A stretch of DNA of 36,904 nucleotides from Candidatus Aminicenantota bacterium. GTDB lineage: Bacteria; Acidobacteriota; Aminicenantia; Aminicenantales; Aminicenantaceae. Location of the stretch: assembly GCA_016783445.1 (NCBI GenBank), contig JADHWO010000018.1, forward strand, positions 1 through 36,904, written 5' to 3'. The position numbers and the translations under genes are program-made. Below the pieces are notes generated by a model that did not search any database, was not told the DNA's origin, and was given only the letters and a program-made list of their open reading frames with translations. Shown here piece after piece: positions 16,812 to 24,506 of the stretch; position 1 is the stretch's first letter, and each line of letters starts with the position of its first letter.

Positions 16812-18068
16812 ATGGGGATGGACCGTAAAATCAAAAAAAAGAAGTGGCCCCCAAAAAGAATTGCTGGAGTGGCGGCTGTAGGAATATTTGTAGTTGTGGT
16901 TCTATATCTTTTACTTTTTAAAATGACTAAATCAACATTAAATGTAAAGAAGGAAAGGCTGACTATTTCCACGGTAGAAAAAGGCCCCTTCCAGGAATTT
17001 ATCCCTGTTCCAGGGCAAGTACTCCCGATTTTTACACATATTCTGAGTGCAGATGAAGGAGGTAGAGTAGAGGAAATCTACTTGGAAGCAGGCACAATGG
17101 TAAAAAAAGGAGATGAAATCCTAAAACTGGCCAATACTAATCTTCTGCTTGATATCATGTGGAGAGAGTCTGAGCTCTTTCAGCAGAGCAACAATCTGCG
17201 TAATACACGTCTTTCCATGGAGCAGTACCGCTTACAATTGAGCCAGGAGCTGGCTGGCATTGAAAATCGGCTTCAACAACAAAAACGTACTTACGAGCGT
17301 TACAGAGAGCTGATAAAGGATGATTTGGTCGCCAAGCATGAATATGAAATTGCTAAAGATCAGTATGAGTATTTGATTCAAAGTAAAAAATTAACAGTTG
17401 AAAGTCAGGAAAATGACCTGAAATTCAGACAGAGCCAAATTGATGCACTGGAAACTTCGCTTAGACGCATGCAGGACAATCTAGGAGTTATTTATAAGAA
17501 ACAGGAAAATTTAATTATAAAAGCTCCTGTTTCCGGCCATCTGACTGCCCTGGATGCAGAAGTCGGCCAATCCAGGTCCCCGGGTCAGCGATTGGGACAG
17601 ATTGATGTTTTAGAGGGATTTAAAGTCAGAGCTGGTATAGATGAGCATTATATTGCAAAGATTGAAGTCGGAAAAACCGGAACATTTCCTTTTGCAGGAA
17701 AAACCCACAAGCTGGTTGTCAAGATAATTTATCCTGAGGTTATTGAGGGGAGATTTGAAGTCGACATGGAATTTGTGAGTAAGGAACCAGAGGGAATAAG
17801 ACGAGGACAAACTTTTCATATACGACTTGCGTTGGGAGGCATATCCGAGGCTATACTCTTGTCCAGAGGAGGCTTTTATCAGACAACCGGTGGAAACTGG
17901 GTTTATGTTGTTGATGAATCCGGGAGCCTCGCCACTAAAAGAAGAATTAGGCTGAACAGATACAATACTGAAGTTTTTGAGGTGCTTGAAGGTTTGGTTC
18001 CAGGAGAGAAAGTGATTACTTCATCCTATGAAAGCTTCGGCAATATGGAGAGATTAATTTTGAAATAA
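16812..18068 (+). CDS. HlyD/MacA-family periplasmic adaptor subunit
   Basis: A 418-aa membrane-fusion protein. One N-terminal transmembrane helix (about 17-36) follows a very basic start. A biotinyl-lipoyl half-motif (GGRVEEIYLEAGTMVKKGDEIL) and its partner (IIKAPVSGHLTALDAEVGQ) flank a long coiled-coil hairpin (about 115-225). Beta-barrel and membrane-proximal domains follow (GIDEHYIAKIEVGKTG, GLVPGEKVITSS). It joins an inner-membrane ABC permease to a TolC-type channel. GGAGG precedes the ATG. It is first in the efflux operon behind the sigma-54 promoter. Confidence 0.92.
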   Translation: MGMDRKIKKKKWPPKRIAGVAAVGIFVVVVLYLLLFKMTKSTLNVKKERLTISTVEKGPFQEFIPVPGQVLPIFTHILSADEGGRVEEIYLEAGTMVKKGDEILKLANTNLLLDIMWRESELFQQSNNLRNTRLSMEQYRLQLSQELAGIENRLQQQKRTYERYRELIKDDLVAKHEYEIAKDQYEYLIQSKKLTVESQENDLKFRQSQIDALETSLRRMQDNLGVIYKKQENLIIKAPVSGHLTALDAEVGQSRSPGQRLGQIDVLEGFKVRAGIDEHYIAKIEVGKTGTFPFAGKTHKLVVKIIYPEVIEGRFEVDMEFVSKEPEGIRRGQTFHIRLALGGISEAILLSRGGFYQTTGGNWVYVVDESGSLATKRRIRLNRYNTEVFEVLEGLVPGEKVITSSYESFGNMERLILK

Positions 18069-18122
18069 AGCTGAAAGCTAAGTTGATAGCTATAGGCTTT
18101 TAAAAATACAAGGAGAATAATA

Positions 18123-18812
18123 ATGATCAAAACCAAAAACCTTAACAAGATTTACACCACTGAAGAAATTGAAACGACTGCTTTAAACAATGTCAATCTT
18201 GATGTCAAAGAAGGAGAATATGTTGCAATTATGGGACCCTCAGGATGCGGTAAGTCAACTCTTTTAAATGTCCTTGGCATGATTGATAAAGCATCCGCCG
18301 GGGAGTACCATTTTCTCGGAGAAGAAGTAGCAAAATACTCTGAAAGACAGCGAGCTAACATTAGAAAATCAAACATAGGATTTATATTTCAGAGCTTTAA
18401 CCTCATCGATGAATTGACAGTCTTCGAGAACGTCGAGCTGCCACTTCTATATCTCAATTACTCTGCCTCAGAGCGTAAAAAAAGAGTGAACGAGGTGCTT
18501 GAGCAAATAGAGATTATAGCCCGGAAGAATCATTTTCCCCAGCAGTTGTCAGGCGGCCAGCAGCAGCGTGTGGCTGTAGCCAGAGCTGTCATTACAAAGC
18601 CGAAGTTGATCCTGGCTGATGAGCCTACAGGAAACCTTGATTCTGCCCACGGTGAAGAAGTGATGAAGTTACTGGGAGAGCTGCATGAGACCGGTACAAC
18701 GATTGTCATGGTTACTCACTCTCCCGCCTATGCTGAATATAGCCACCGTACTATACATCTTTTTGACGGTCATATTGTTTCTGAAAATATCCAGAAAGAA
18801 TTCAAGATTTAG
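18123..18812 (+). CDS. ABC transporter ATPase (MacB/LolD type)
   Basis: A 229-aa ATPase with Walker A GPSGCGKS, signature LSGGQQQR, Walker [13 protein letters not shown] and H-loop MVTHSP, all in the order expected of the MacB/LolD group that powers FtsX-type permeases (mechanotransmission in efflux or lipoprotein release). The ribosome site AAGGAG is present. It is followed by the two-FtsX-domain permease and is its likely partner. Confidence 0.93.
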   Translation: MIKTKNLNKIYTTEEIETTALNNVNLDVKEGEYVAIMGPSGCGKSTLLNVLGMIDKASAGEYHFLGEEVAKYSERQRANIRKSNIGFIFQSFNLIDELTVFENVELPLLYLNYSASERKKRVNEVLEQIEIIARKNHFPQQLSGGQQQRVAVARAVITKPKLILADEPTGNLDSAHGEEVMKLLGELHETGTTIVMVTHSPAYAEYSHRTIHLFDGHIVSENIQKEFKI

Positions 18813-18885
18813 ACAAGATAAAAGCGAATAGAACATAAGCCAATCTTGCCTTATAAACCATCCGGGTGTATTGGGAGGAAGGATT

Positions 18886-18981
18886 ATGGCAAATGTAATA
18901 TGCCAAAGAGAGGCGAGGGGAGTTAAAAGACAAGGCCTCGTTTTGTACCGTGCGCTCCATTTATTCCAAGGAAGTGGGTAA
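18886..18981 (+). CDS. Possible 31-codon leader ORF coupled to the permease gene
   Basis: It starts at ATG 18886 behind a strong GGGAGGAAGG and encodes a basic 31-residue peptide (beginning MANVICQREARGVKRQ) that ends at a TAA overlapping the permease ATG as TAATG. The arrangement suits translational coupling. I see no domain in the peptide, and the signal could be chance in a 168-nt gap. Confidence 0.35.
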   Translation: MANVICQREARGVKRQGLVLYRALHLFQGSG

Positions 18982-21338
18982 TGCTTAAAAACTACATAAA
19001 AATTGCCATAAGAAACTTGAAGAAGCACAAAGTCTATTCTTTTATCAATATTTTTGGACTTGCTCTCGGTATGGCATGCTGCATCCTTATCCTGCTCTGG
19101 GTCCAGGACGAGGTTCGATACAACAGATTCCATAAAAACAGGAACAACCTTTACAGGATTTATACTGAAGTTCAATATTCAGATGGCCGGTCCAATATTT
19201 TTTCTGAATCATACTTTCCTCTAGCCCGGGTTCTTAAAACAGAATGTCCGGATGTTGTTGATGCTATTAGGTATAGCTTTGAACCAGGAATACTGATTAA
19301 ATTCGAAGAGAGGATTTTTACAAATAATCAGATAGCTTTTGCTGATCCATCGTTCTTTAACCTGTTTACGTTTCCTTTTATTAAGGGTGATCCGGTAACT
19401 GCGCTTGACGAAAAATTTTCAGTGGTCATCACAGAAGAGATGGGTCAGAAGTATTTCGGCTCGGAAGATCCCATAGGAAAAGTCCTAAATATAAATAATC
19501 AGTCTGATCTTAAGGTAACAGGGGTGATTGAAAACCTACCAAAAAATTCCTCGTTTCAGTTTAATTGTGTTATTCCCTTCAACCTTGCTTTCGGTGAACC
19601 AGACCACTGGGGTGGGAATCCCCTGGAAACCTATGTATTGCTCAATAGCACTTCTCAAGTAGAGGAAGTAGAGCAGAAGATAACTGGTATCAAAGAAAAA
19701 CATGACCCAACCTCTTCTGGAATGACTGTACAGCTCCGTTTACAGCCACTGACAAGGATCCACCTTTATGCATTGGGAGGAGGTGGGCTTATCACGTTTG
19801 TTTTCATTTTTTCAGCCATCGCATGTTTTGTTTTAATCATTGCCTGCATAAATTTTATGAACTTGGCCACAGCCAAAGCAGCAACAAGAGCAAACGAGAT
19901 AGGGCTGAGAAAGGTGATAGGGGCAAAAAAATCAGATTTAATCAAGCAATTCTTCGGTGAGTCGATCCTGTTTTCGTTTATAGCGTTTATTTTAACATTG
20001 TTTATAGTAGAACTTATACTCCCGGCATTTAATAGCTTATCAGAAAAACATGTAAAACTTGATCTTTCAGGTAATATCACAATTCTTATTGGGCTTATCT
20101 CCATCGCACTTTTTACTGGAATCCTGTCGGGAAGCTATCCTGCACTTTTCCTTTCATCATTACAGCCAGTGAATGTACTAAAAAGGACTTTGAGCTCCGG
20201 TGTAAAAAGTTCTTTGTTCAGAAAGGTGCTTGTTGTAAGCCAGTTTTCGATTTCTATTTTTTTAATAATAGGTACGCTGATTGTATTTAATCAACTTGAT
20301 TTTATGCAAAATAGAGATCTGGGGTATGACAAAGAGAACCTTGTTTTTATTTATATGCAAGACGAGCAAAATCAAAAATATGAATCTTTAAAAAATGAAT
20401 TATTACAAAATTCTAATATTCTAAAGATCACAAGGAGTGCACAGAGTCCGGATATTATAGCTTCTACTCACTCAGCCTTGGATTGGGATGGGAAAGATCC
20501 TGAAAAAAAGGTATCTATGAATTGGGATTTTGTCGATTTTGACTATTTCGAAACATTTAAGATGGAAGTAGTGGAAGGGAGAAGCTTTTCAAGAGAGTAT
20601 ACGACTGATGCTACAGAAGCTTTTATTGTCAACGAAGAAGCTGCCAAGCTTATGGGAATGGAATCGCCTGTTGGAAAACGATTCTCTTTTGCCGGCCAAA
20701 AAGGAAGAATTGTTGGAGTAGTGAAAAATTTTCATTTCAAGCCTCTTCATCATAAGATAACTCCATTTGTATTTGGGATGAATCCTGATTGGATTAATAT
20801 GATGAAATGTTTGTTTATCAGGATTGGGCCGGATAATATATCTGAGACGATAAAATATTTAGAAAACATCTGTAAGAAATTCAGTCCGGATTACCCTTTT
20901 AGATACCAGCTTTTTAGTGAAAGAATAAACAGGCGCTACAGGAATGAACAGCGAATGGGTACTATCGTCAGCTATTTTGCTTCCCTAACAATACTTATTT
21001 CCTGCCTTGGCTTGTTTGGTTTGGCATCATTTATGGTTGAGCAAAGGACTAAGGAAATAGGGATCCGCAAAGTGCTGGGCTCTTCGGTTTCGAGGATTGT
21101 TTTATTACTTACCAAGGAGTTCACCAAATGGGTGCTCATTGCTAATATTATTGCCTGGCCCATCGCCTATTTTATATTGGACCGCTGGCTTCAGAACTTT
21201 GCTTACAGCATCAATGTGGGACCATTGGTATTTATCCTGGCAGCGGTTGTGGCATTGGTGATTGCACTGCTCACAGTAAGTTACCAGGCAGTCAGGGCAG
21301 CAATAGCAAATCCAGTTGAATCGTTAAGGTATGAATGA
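18981..21338 (+). CDS. ABC transporter permease with two FtsX domains (MacB-like)
   Basis: A 785-aa permease. An N-terminal helix (about 22-42, SFINIFGLALGMACCILILL) follows the IAIRNLKKHK start typical of this family. A periplasmic MacB-PCD domain comes next, then a first FtsX core (helices from about 267: FIFSAIACFVLIIACINFMN, ATRANEIGLRKVIGAKKSDL), another helix and second periplasmic domain (about 425-660), and a second FtsX core (TKEIGIRKVLGSSVSRIVLL to TVSYQAVRAAIANPVESLRYE). The internal duplication means one chain supplies about eight helices. It probably works with the ATPase upstream and the adaptor. Confidence 0.92.
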   Translation: MLKNYIKIAIRNLKKHKVYSFINIFGLALGMACCILILLWVQDEVRYNRFHKNRNNLYRIYTEVQYSDGRSNIFSESYFPLARVLKTECPDVVDAIRYSFEPGILIKFEERIFTNNQIAFADPSFFNLFTFPFIKGDPVTALDEKFSVVITEEMGQKYFGSEDPIGKVLNINNQSDLKVTGVIENLPKNSSFQFNCVIPFNLAFGEPDHWGGNPLETYVLLNSTSQVEEVEQKITGIKEKHDPTSSGMTVQLRLQPLTRIHLYALGGGGLITFVFIFSAIACFVLIIACINFMNLATAKAATRANEIGLRKVIGAKKSDLIKQFFGESILFSFIAFILTLFIVELILPAFNSLSEKHVKLDLSGNITILIGLISIALFTGILSGSYPALFLSSLQPVNVLKRTLSSGVKSSLFRKVLVVSQFSISIFLIIGTLIVFNQLDFMQNRDLGYDKENLVFIYMQDEQNQKYESLKNELLQNSNILKITRSAQSPDIIASTHSALDWDGKDPEKKVSMNWDFVDFDYFETFKMEVVEGRSFSREYTTDATEAFIVNEEAAKLMGMESPVGKRFSFAGQKGRIVGVVKNFHFKPLHHKITPFVFGMNPDWINMMKCLFIRIGPDNISETIKYLENICKKFSPDYPFRYQLFSERINRRYRNEQRMGTIVSYFASLTILISCLGLFGLASFMVEQRTKEIGIRKVLGSSVSRIVLLLTKEFTKWVLIANIIAWPIAYFILDRWLQNFAYSINVGPLVFILAAVVALVIALLTVSYQAVRAAIANPVESLRYE

Positions 21339-21344
21339 GCTTAC

Positions 21345-21373
21345 TAATCAATAAAAAAAATAAATATTGATTA
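21345..21373. repeat. Inverted repeat after the permease gene
   Basis: TAATCAATA (21345-21353) and TATTGATTA (21365-21373) form a perfect 9-bp stem with an 11-nt A-rich loop. There is no downstream T-run, so a terminator role is doubtful. Confidence 0.4.
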
Positions 21374-21425
21374 TCAAAAAAATTATTTTAAAAAAAAGTG
21401 AATAGAAGATTTAGAAATAAAAAGA

Positions 21426-21441
21426 AGGACATTATCTTGCA
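21426..21441 (+). promoter_or_regulatory. Second sigma-54 promoter candidate inside the efflux cluster
   Basis: AGGACATTATCTTGCA has GG and GC 10 nt apart and a perfect TTGCA -12 element. It is 68 nt upstream of the 92-aa orphan gene and would drive that gene, the second ATPase and the TolC-like gene separately. Confidence 0.5.
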
Positions 21442-21508
21442 CAAACATAAAAAAAACTGGAAGGAATAACTAAGAACTATAAATAAATAAGAAAGCAAGG
21501 AGGTAAAA

Positions 21509-21787
21509 ATGAGAGAAGTTGTTATTCAAATACCAACGTTTGCTGCAGAGCAGAACATTGATATTGATGTAAAGATTAATGGTAAAAAAAGATCAATGTT
21601 TTATCGTGTTGAAATTGTGGAGTGGGAAGCCGAAGATGAGGAGACACAAGATAGAGTCGCTGTAGTAAGACGTGTAATTCAAGAACATGAGAAAGATTGG
21701 GAATTGATTCAAATCGGTATTCCTACCAGGGACAATATTCCGATCATGTTTCGAAAGAAGGCAGAAAGAATAGAGAGCAGAATTTAG
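21509..21787 (+). CDS. Unrecognised 92-aa protein in the efflux operon
   Basis: I do not recognise this protein. It has 92 residues, no signal peptide or membrane segment, a strand-rich first half (VVIQIPTFAAEQNIDIDVKINGKKRSMFYRV, given here as overlapping readings of residues 4-34), an acidic middle (WEAEDEETQDR) and a basic end. The ribosome site AAGGAGG is close to ideal, so it is likely translated well. It lies behind a sigma-54 candidate and before a permease remnant and the second ATPase, so a role linked to the efflux response is possible but unproven. Confidence 0.7.
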   Translation: MREVVIQIPTFAAEQNIDIDVKINGKKRSMFYRVEIVEWEAEDEETQDRVAVVRRVIQEHEKDWELIQIGIPTRDNIPIMFRKKAERIESRI

Positions 21788-21820
21788 AAAAGATAAGAGC
21801 CGTGTTCCAGAACTCCCTAA

Positions 21821-21949
21821 AAATCGCCTTTTGTGACACTTTATGCTCTCTCCGTTGTTTTGTTTACTGTAAATTATCAGGCTATCAAAACATCTTTAGC
21901 CAAACTGGAAGGCGCTAAGGTATGGATGGTTTCAGTGAACAGTGGATAG
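21821..21949 (+). pseudogene. C-terminal remnant of an FtsX-type permease
   Basis: An open stretch of 42 codons without a start reads PFVTLYALSVVLFTVNYQAI followed by KTSLAKLE. It aligns with the end of the intact permease (ALVIALLTVSYQAVRAAIAN), sharing the LTVxYQA core and the following basic-Ala-rich turn. The final residues are replaced by unrelated sequence up to TAG. It is the scar of a second permease that once preceded the ATPase at 22007. Confidence 0.6.
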
Positions 21950-22006
21950 AAACAAATATCCATTAGATAATTATGTGAAGCTGATTTTAGATAACCGGAG
22001 GTAAAA

Positions 22007-22675
22007 ATGATTAAACTTTTAGACATATCTAAATATTACTCTTCAGGTTTTGTGAAGACATTTGCCTTGCGGGATATTGACCTTGAGGTCAAAGAGGGGG
22101 AGTTTGTGACTATCATGGGACCCTCGGGTGCTGGAAAGTCAACTTTACTCTATATCCTGGGAATGCTGGATACACCCTCAAGTGGCGAATATTACTTCCT
22201 TGATCAAAAAGTACATAGGATGAACGAAAGGAAGCTATCAGAACTCCATAAACACCATATTGGTTTTGTTTTCCAAAGCTATCACCTCATAGATGATTTA
22301 ACCGTTTACGAAAACCTGGAAACTCCGCTTCTATACAAGAAAGTAAAAGGTTCGGAACGTAAAGGTAAGGTTTGTGATATGCTCGACAGGTTTCATATCG
22401 TTGCCAAGAAAAATCTGTTTCCCAATCAATTATCCGGTGGGCAACAGCAAAAAGTGGCGGTTGCTAGAGCTATTATCACAAGTCCAAAAATGATTCTTGC
22501 AGACGAACCTACTGGCAATTTAAATACAAAAGAGGGCGAGGAGATTATGGACTTGTTCAAAGAATTGAATAATGCTGGAACTACAATCCTTCAGGTTACT
22601 CATTCAGAAAAAAATGCATCTTATGGCCGAAGGATCATTAATCTCCTGGATGGCTGGATCGTGGAAGGTAAGTAA
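22007..22675 (+). CDS. Second ABC transporter ATPase (MacB/LolD type)
   Basis: A 222-aa ATPase with Walker A GPSGAGKS, signature LSGGQQQK, Walker [13 protein letters not shown] and H-loop QVTHSE. It is a close paralogue in design of the ATPase at 18123 but clearly diverged. The ribosome site GGAGG precedes the ATG. The permease that would normally sit beside it survives only as a remnant, so it either shares the intact permease or serves one elsewhere. Confidence 0.92.
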   Translation: MIKLLDISKYYSSGFVKTFALRDIDLEVKEGEFVTIMGPSGAGKSTLLYILGMLDTPSSGEYYFLDQKVHRMNERKLSELHKHHIGFVFQSYHLIDDLTVYENLETPLLYKKVKGSERKGKVCDMLDRFHIVAKKNLFPNQLSGGQQQKVAVARAIITSPKMILADEPTGNLNTKEGEEIMDLFKELNNAGTTILQVTHSEKNASYGRRIINLLDGWIVEGK

Positions 22676-22743
22676 ACTGGTGTCAATAATCAGTAAAATA
22701 ATTCAAAAAGGGATAAAATTGATAACTTATCCGGAGGTTCAAA

Positions 22744-24312
22744 ATGATAAATTTTAAAAAAGCTCTTTGTCTGATTTGTTTTATTTTATTTTTTGCTTTT
22801 GGTATCTGGGCTCAGGAGAAAGGGAAATCTTTATCTCTTGAAGAATGTATCCTAAGAGCCATGAAAAATAATCTTAATGTTGCTGTTCAGGTCTTGAATC
22901 CAGAACTTGCTGATATTTCTGTATCTCAGGCACGTGAAAAGTTCATGCCCAGCCTTTCATTCGGGTACAGTTTAGAAAACACAAGTTCAGCTTCTTACTC
23001 CTGGATAGATGCCGCAACACAGGTCGAGTCTGAATTTAGTGATTATTCAGCAAGGATCTTACAGCTTTTTCCTACAGGTGGAAGTTTCTCTGTATCTCTA
23101 TATTCGTACAAAAGTGATACAAATAGAAAATTCCAGACAATTAATCCCCGCTATGGGAGCACATTGAATTTTAATTTTACACAACCGCTGTTGAAAAATT
23201 TTGGATTTAATATTAGCCGTAAAGAAATTATCATCGCCAAAAACAACAGGGATATTTCGGAAAATCAATTCAAACGTGTGCTGATGGATACAGTCTACAA
23301 CGTAGAGAGTGCTTACTGGAATCTGGTTTATAGCATTGAGAACCTCAAAGTGAGAAAACAATCTTTGGAATTAGCTCAAGACCTTTTAGCAAAGAATAAA
23401 AGAGAGGTTGAGGTAGGGACACTTGCGCAAATAGAAATCTTAAGTGCTGAAGCGGAAGTAGCAACCCGTGAAGCAGATATCCTCCAGGCTGAAGCCGTAG
23501 TCAGGAATAATGAAGATCTTTTAAGAACAATCATCAATATTGCTGCTGAAGAAGAAGGATTAGGAATAGAGATTATCCCGGTTGATAAGCCCGCTTTTGA
23601 TAGGAGGGAAGTTAGTCTTGAGGAGGCGCTGGTCACGGCATTAAAAAACAGGCCTGACTTGCAGGCAACAAGGATTGACATAAATAGCAAGGAAATTGAT
23701 CTGACTTATGCTAAAAACCAACTTCTTCCGGACCTGAACCTCCAGGCAAATTACTGGAGCCCCGGAGTGTCAGGCACACAAATTCAATATCAAGACAACA
23801 ATCCTCTAACAGATATTATAATCGGCGAAATTCCAGGAAGTTCCTCTAACGCCTTAAAAGATGCATTTAACTTTAGATACAGGAATTGGAATGTAGGAAT
23901 AACACTGAGTATTCCTCTTAACTCATTCTTATCTCGCGCAGCGCATGCTCAAGCAAAGGTCAATCTGGAACAGACGATGCTGAGCTTTAAGGATCAGGAA
24001 CAGCAGATTTTTCTAGAAATCAGGAATGCTGTAAGGGCTGTTCAAACAGATTATAAGCGTGTTCAGGCTTACAAGGTTGCACGAGAGCTGGCAGAGAAGA
24101 AATTGGAAGCAGAGCAGAAGAAGTTATTAGTGGGGCTAACAACTAATTATGTTGTCCTTCAATACCAAAGGGATCTGGCAAATACACGAAGTGCTGAGCT
24201 CAGAGCTATTATAGATTATAACCTTTCTTTAGCCACTCTTGATAGAGCCATGGGGAAAAGCTTGCAGAACAAGAATATCAGACTTTCCAGTATACTAGAG
24301 AACGCCCAGTAA
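22744..24312 (+). CDS. TolC-family outer-membrane efflux protein
   Basis: A 522-aa protein. The signal peptide (about residues 1-23, FKKALCLICFILFFAFGIWA) is followed by two outer-membrane-efflux repeats: SLEECILRAMKNNLNVAVQV to the helical LEIQILSAEAEVATREADIL region, and SLEEALVTALKNRPDLQATR to the last helices ending LDRAMGK. This matches the TolC 12-strand barrel and alpha tunnel. It completes the tripartite pump with the adaptor and ABC permease. GGAGG precedes the ATG. Repeat copies lie just after the stop. Confidence 0.92.
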   Translation: MINFKKALCLICFILFFAFGIWAQEKGKSLSLEECILRAMKNNLNVAVQVLNPELADISVSQAREKFMPSLSFGYSLENTSSASYSWIDAATQVESEFSDYSARILQLFPTGGSFSVSLYSYKSDTNRKFQTINPRYGSTLNFNFTQPLLKNFGFNISRKEIIIAKNNRDISENQFKRVLMDTVYNVESAYWNLVYSIENLKVRKQSLELAQDLLAKNKREVEVGTLAQIEILSAEAEVATREADILQAEAVVRNNEDLLRTIINIAAEEEGLGIEIIPVDKPAFDRREVSLEEALVTALKNRPDLQATRIDINSKEIDLTYAKNQLLPDLNLQANYWSPGVSGTQIQYQDNNPLTDIIIGEIPGSSSNALKDAFNFRYRNWNVGITLSIPLNSFLSRAAHAQAKVNLEQTMLSFKDQEQQIFLEIRNAVRAVQTDYKRVQAYKVARELAEKKLEAEQKKLLVGLTTNYVVLQYQRDLANTRSAELRAIIDYNLSLATLDRAMGKSLQNKNIRLSSILENAQ

Positions 24313-24314
24313 TT

Positions 24315-24443
24315 CTCCTGGATTATTCATAAAAACTGCCGACACGCTCGACTCGTGAATAATCCACGTTCTCCTGGATTATTCATAAAAACTGCCGACA
24401 ATATCGATTCGTGAATATTCCAGTTTTCCTGAATTATTCATAA
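24315..24443. repeat. Tandem array of the palindromic repeat, 56-nt period
   Basis: About 2.3 copies. Unit 1 starts with CCTGGATTATTCATAAAAAC at 24317 and unit 2 with the same 20 nt at 24373; both continue as TGCCGACA. A partial unit starts with CCTGAATTATTCATAA at 24428. Between them lie GTGAATAATCCACG (24355-24368) and GTGAATATTCCAG (24411-24423). TGAATAATCCA and TGGATTATTCA form a perfect 11-bp stem with an 8-nt loop. Confidence 0.85.
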
Positions 24444-24448
24444 TTTTT

Positions 24449-24477
24449 TTGCTTTGAAAATTTACTTTAGATATAAT
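24449..24477 (+). promoter_or_regulatory. Promoter of the tldD-tldE operon
   Basis: A perfect -10 TATAAT (24472-24477) with a weak TTGCTT (24449-24454) 17 nt upstream. The ATG of tldD is 30 nt downstream, behind GAGAGG. Confidence 0.45.
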
Positions 24478-24506
24478 ACGGAAAAATTCATTTAGAGAGG
24501 TTAGAT

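Noticed and set aside
24315-24443. CRISPR array
   Set aside because: Only two and a bit units, palindromic with near-identical intervening sequence, and no cas genes nearby.
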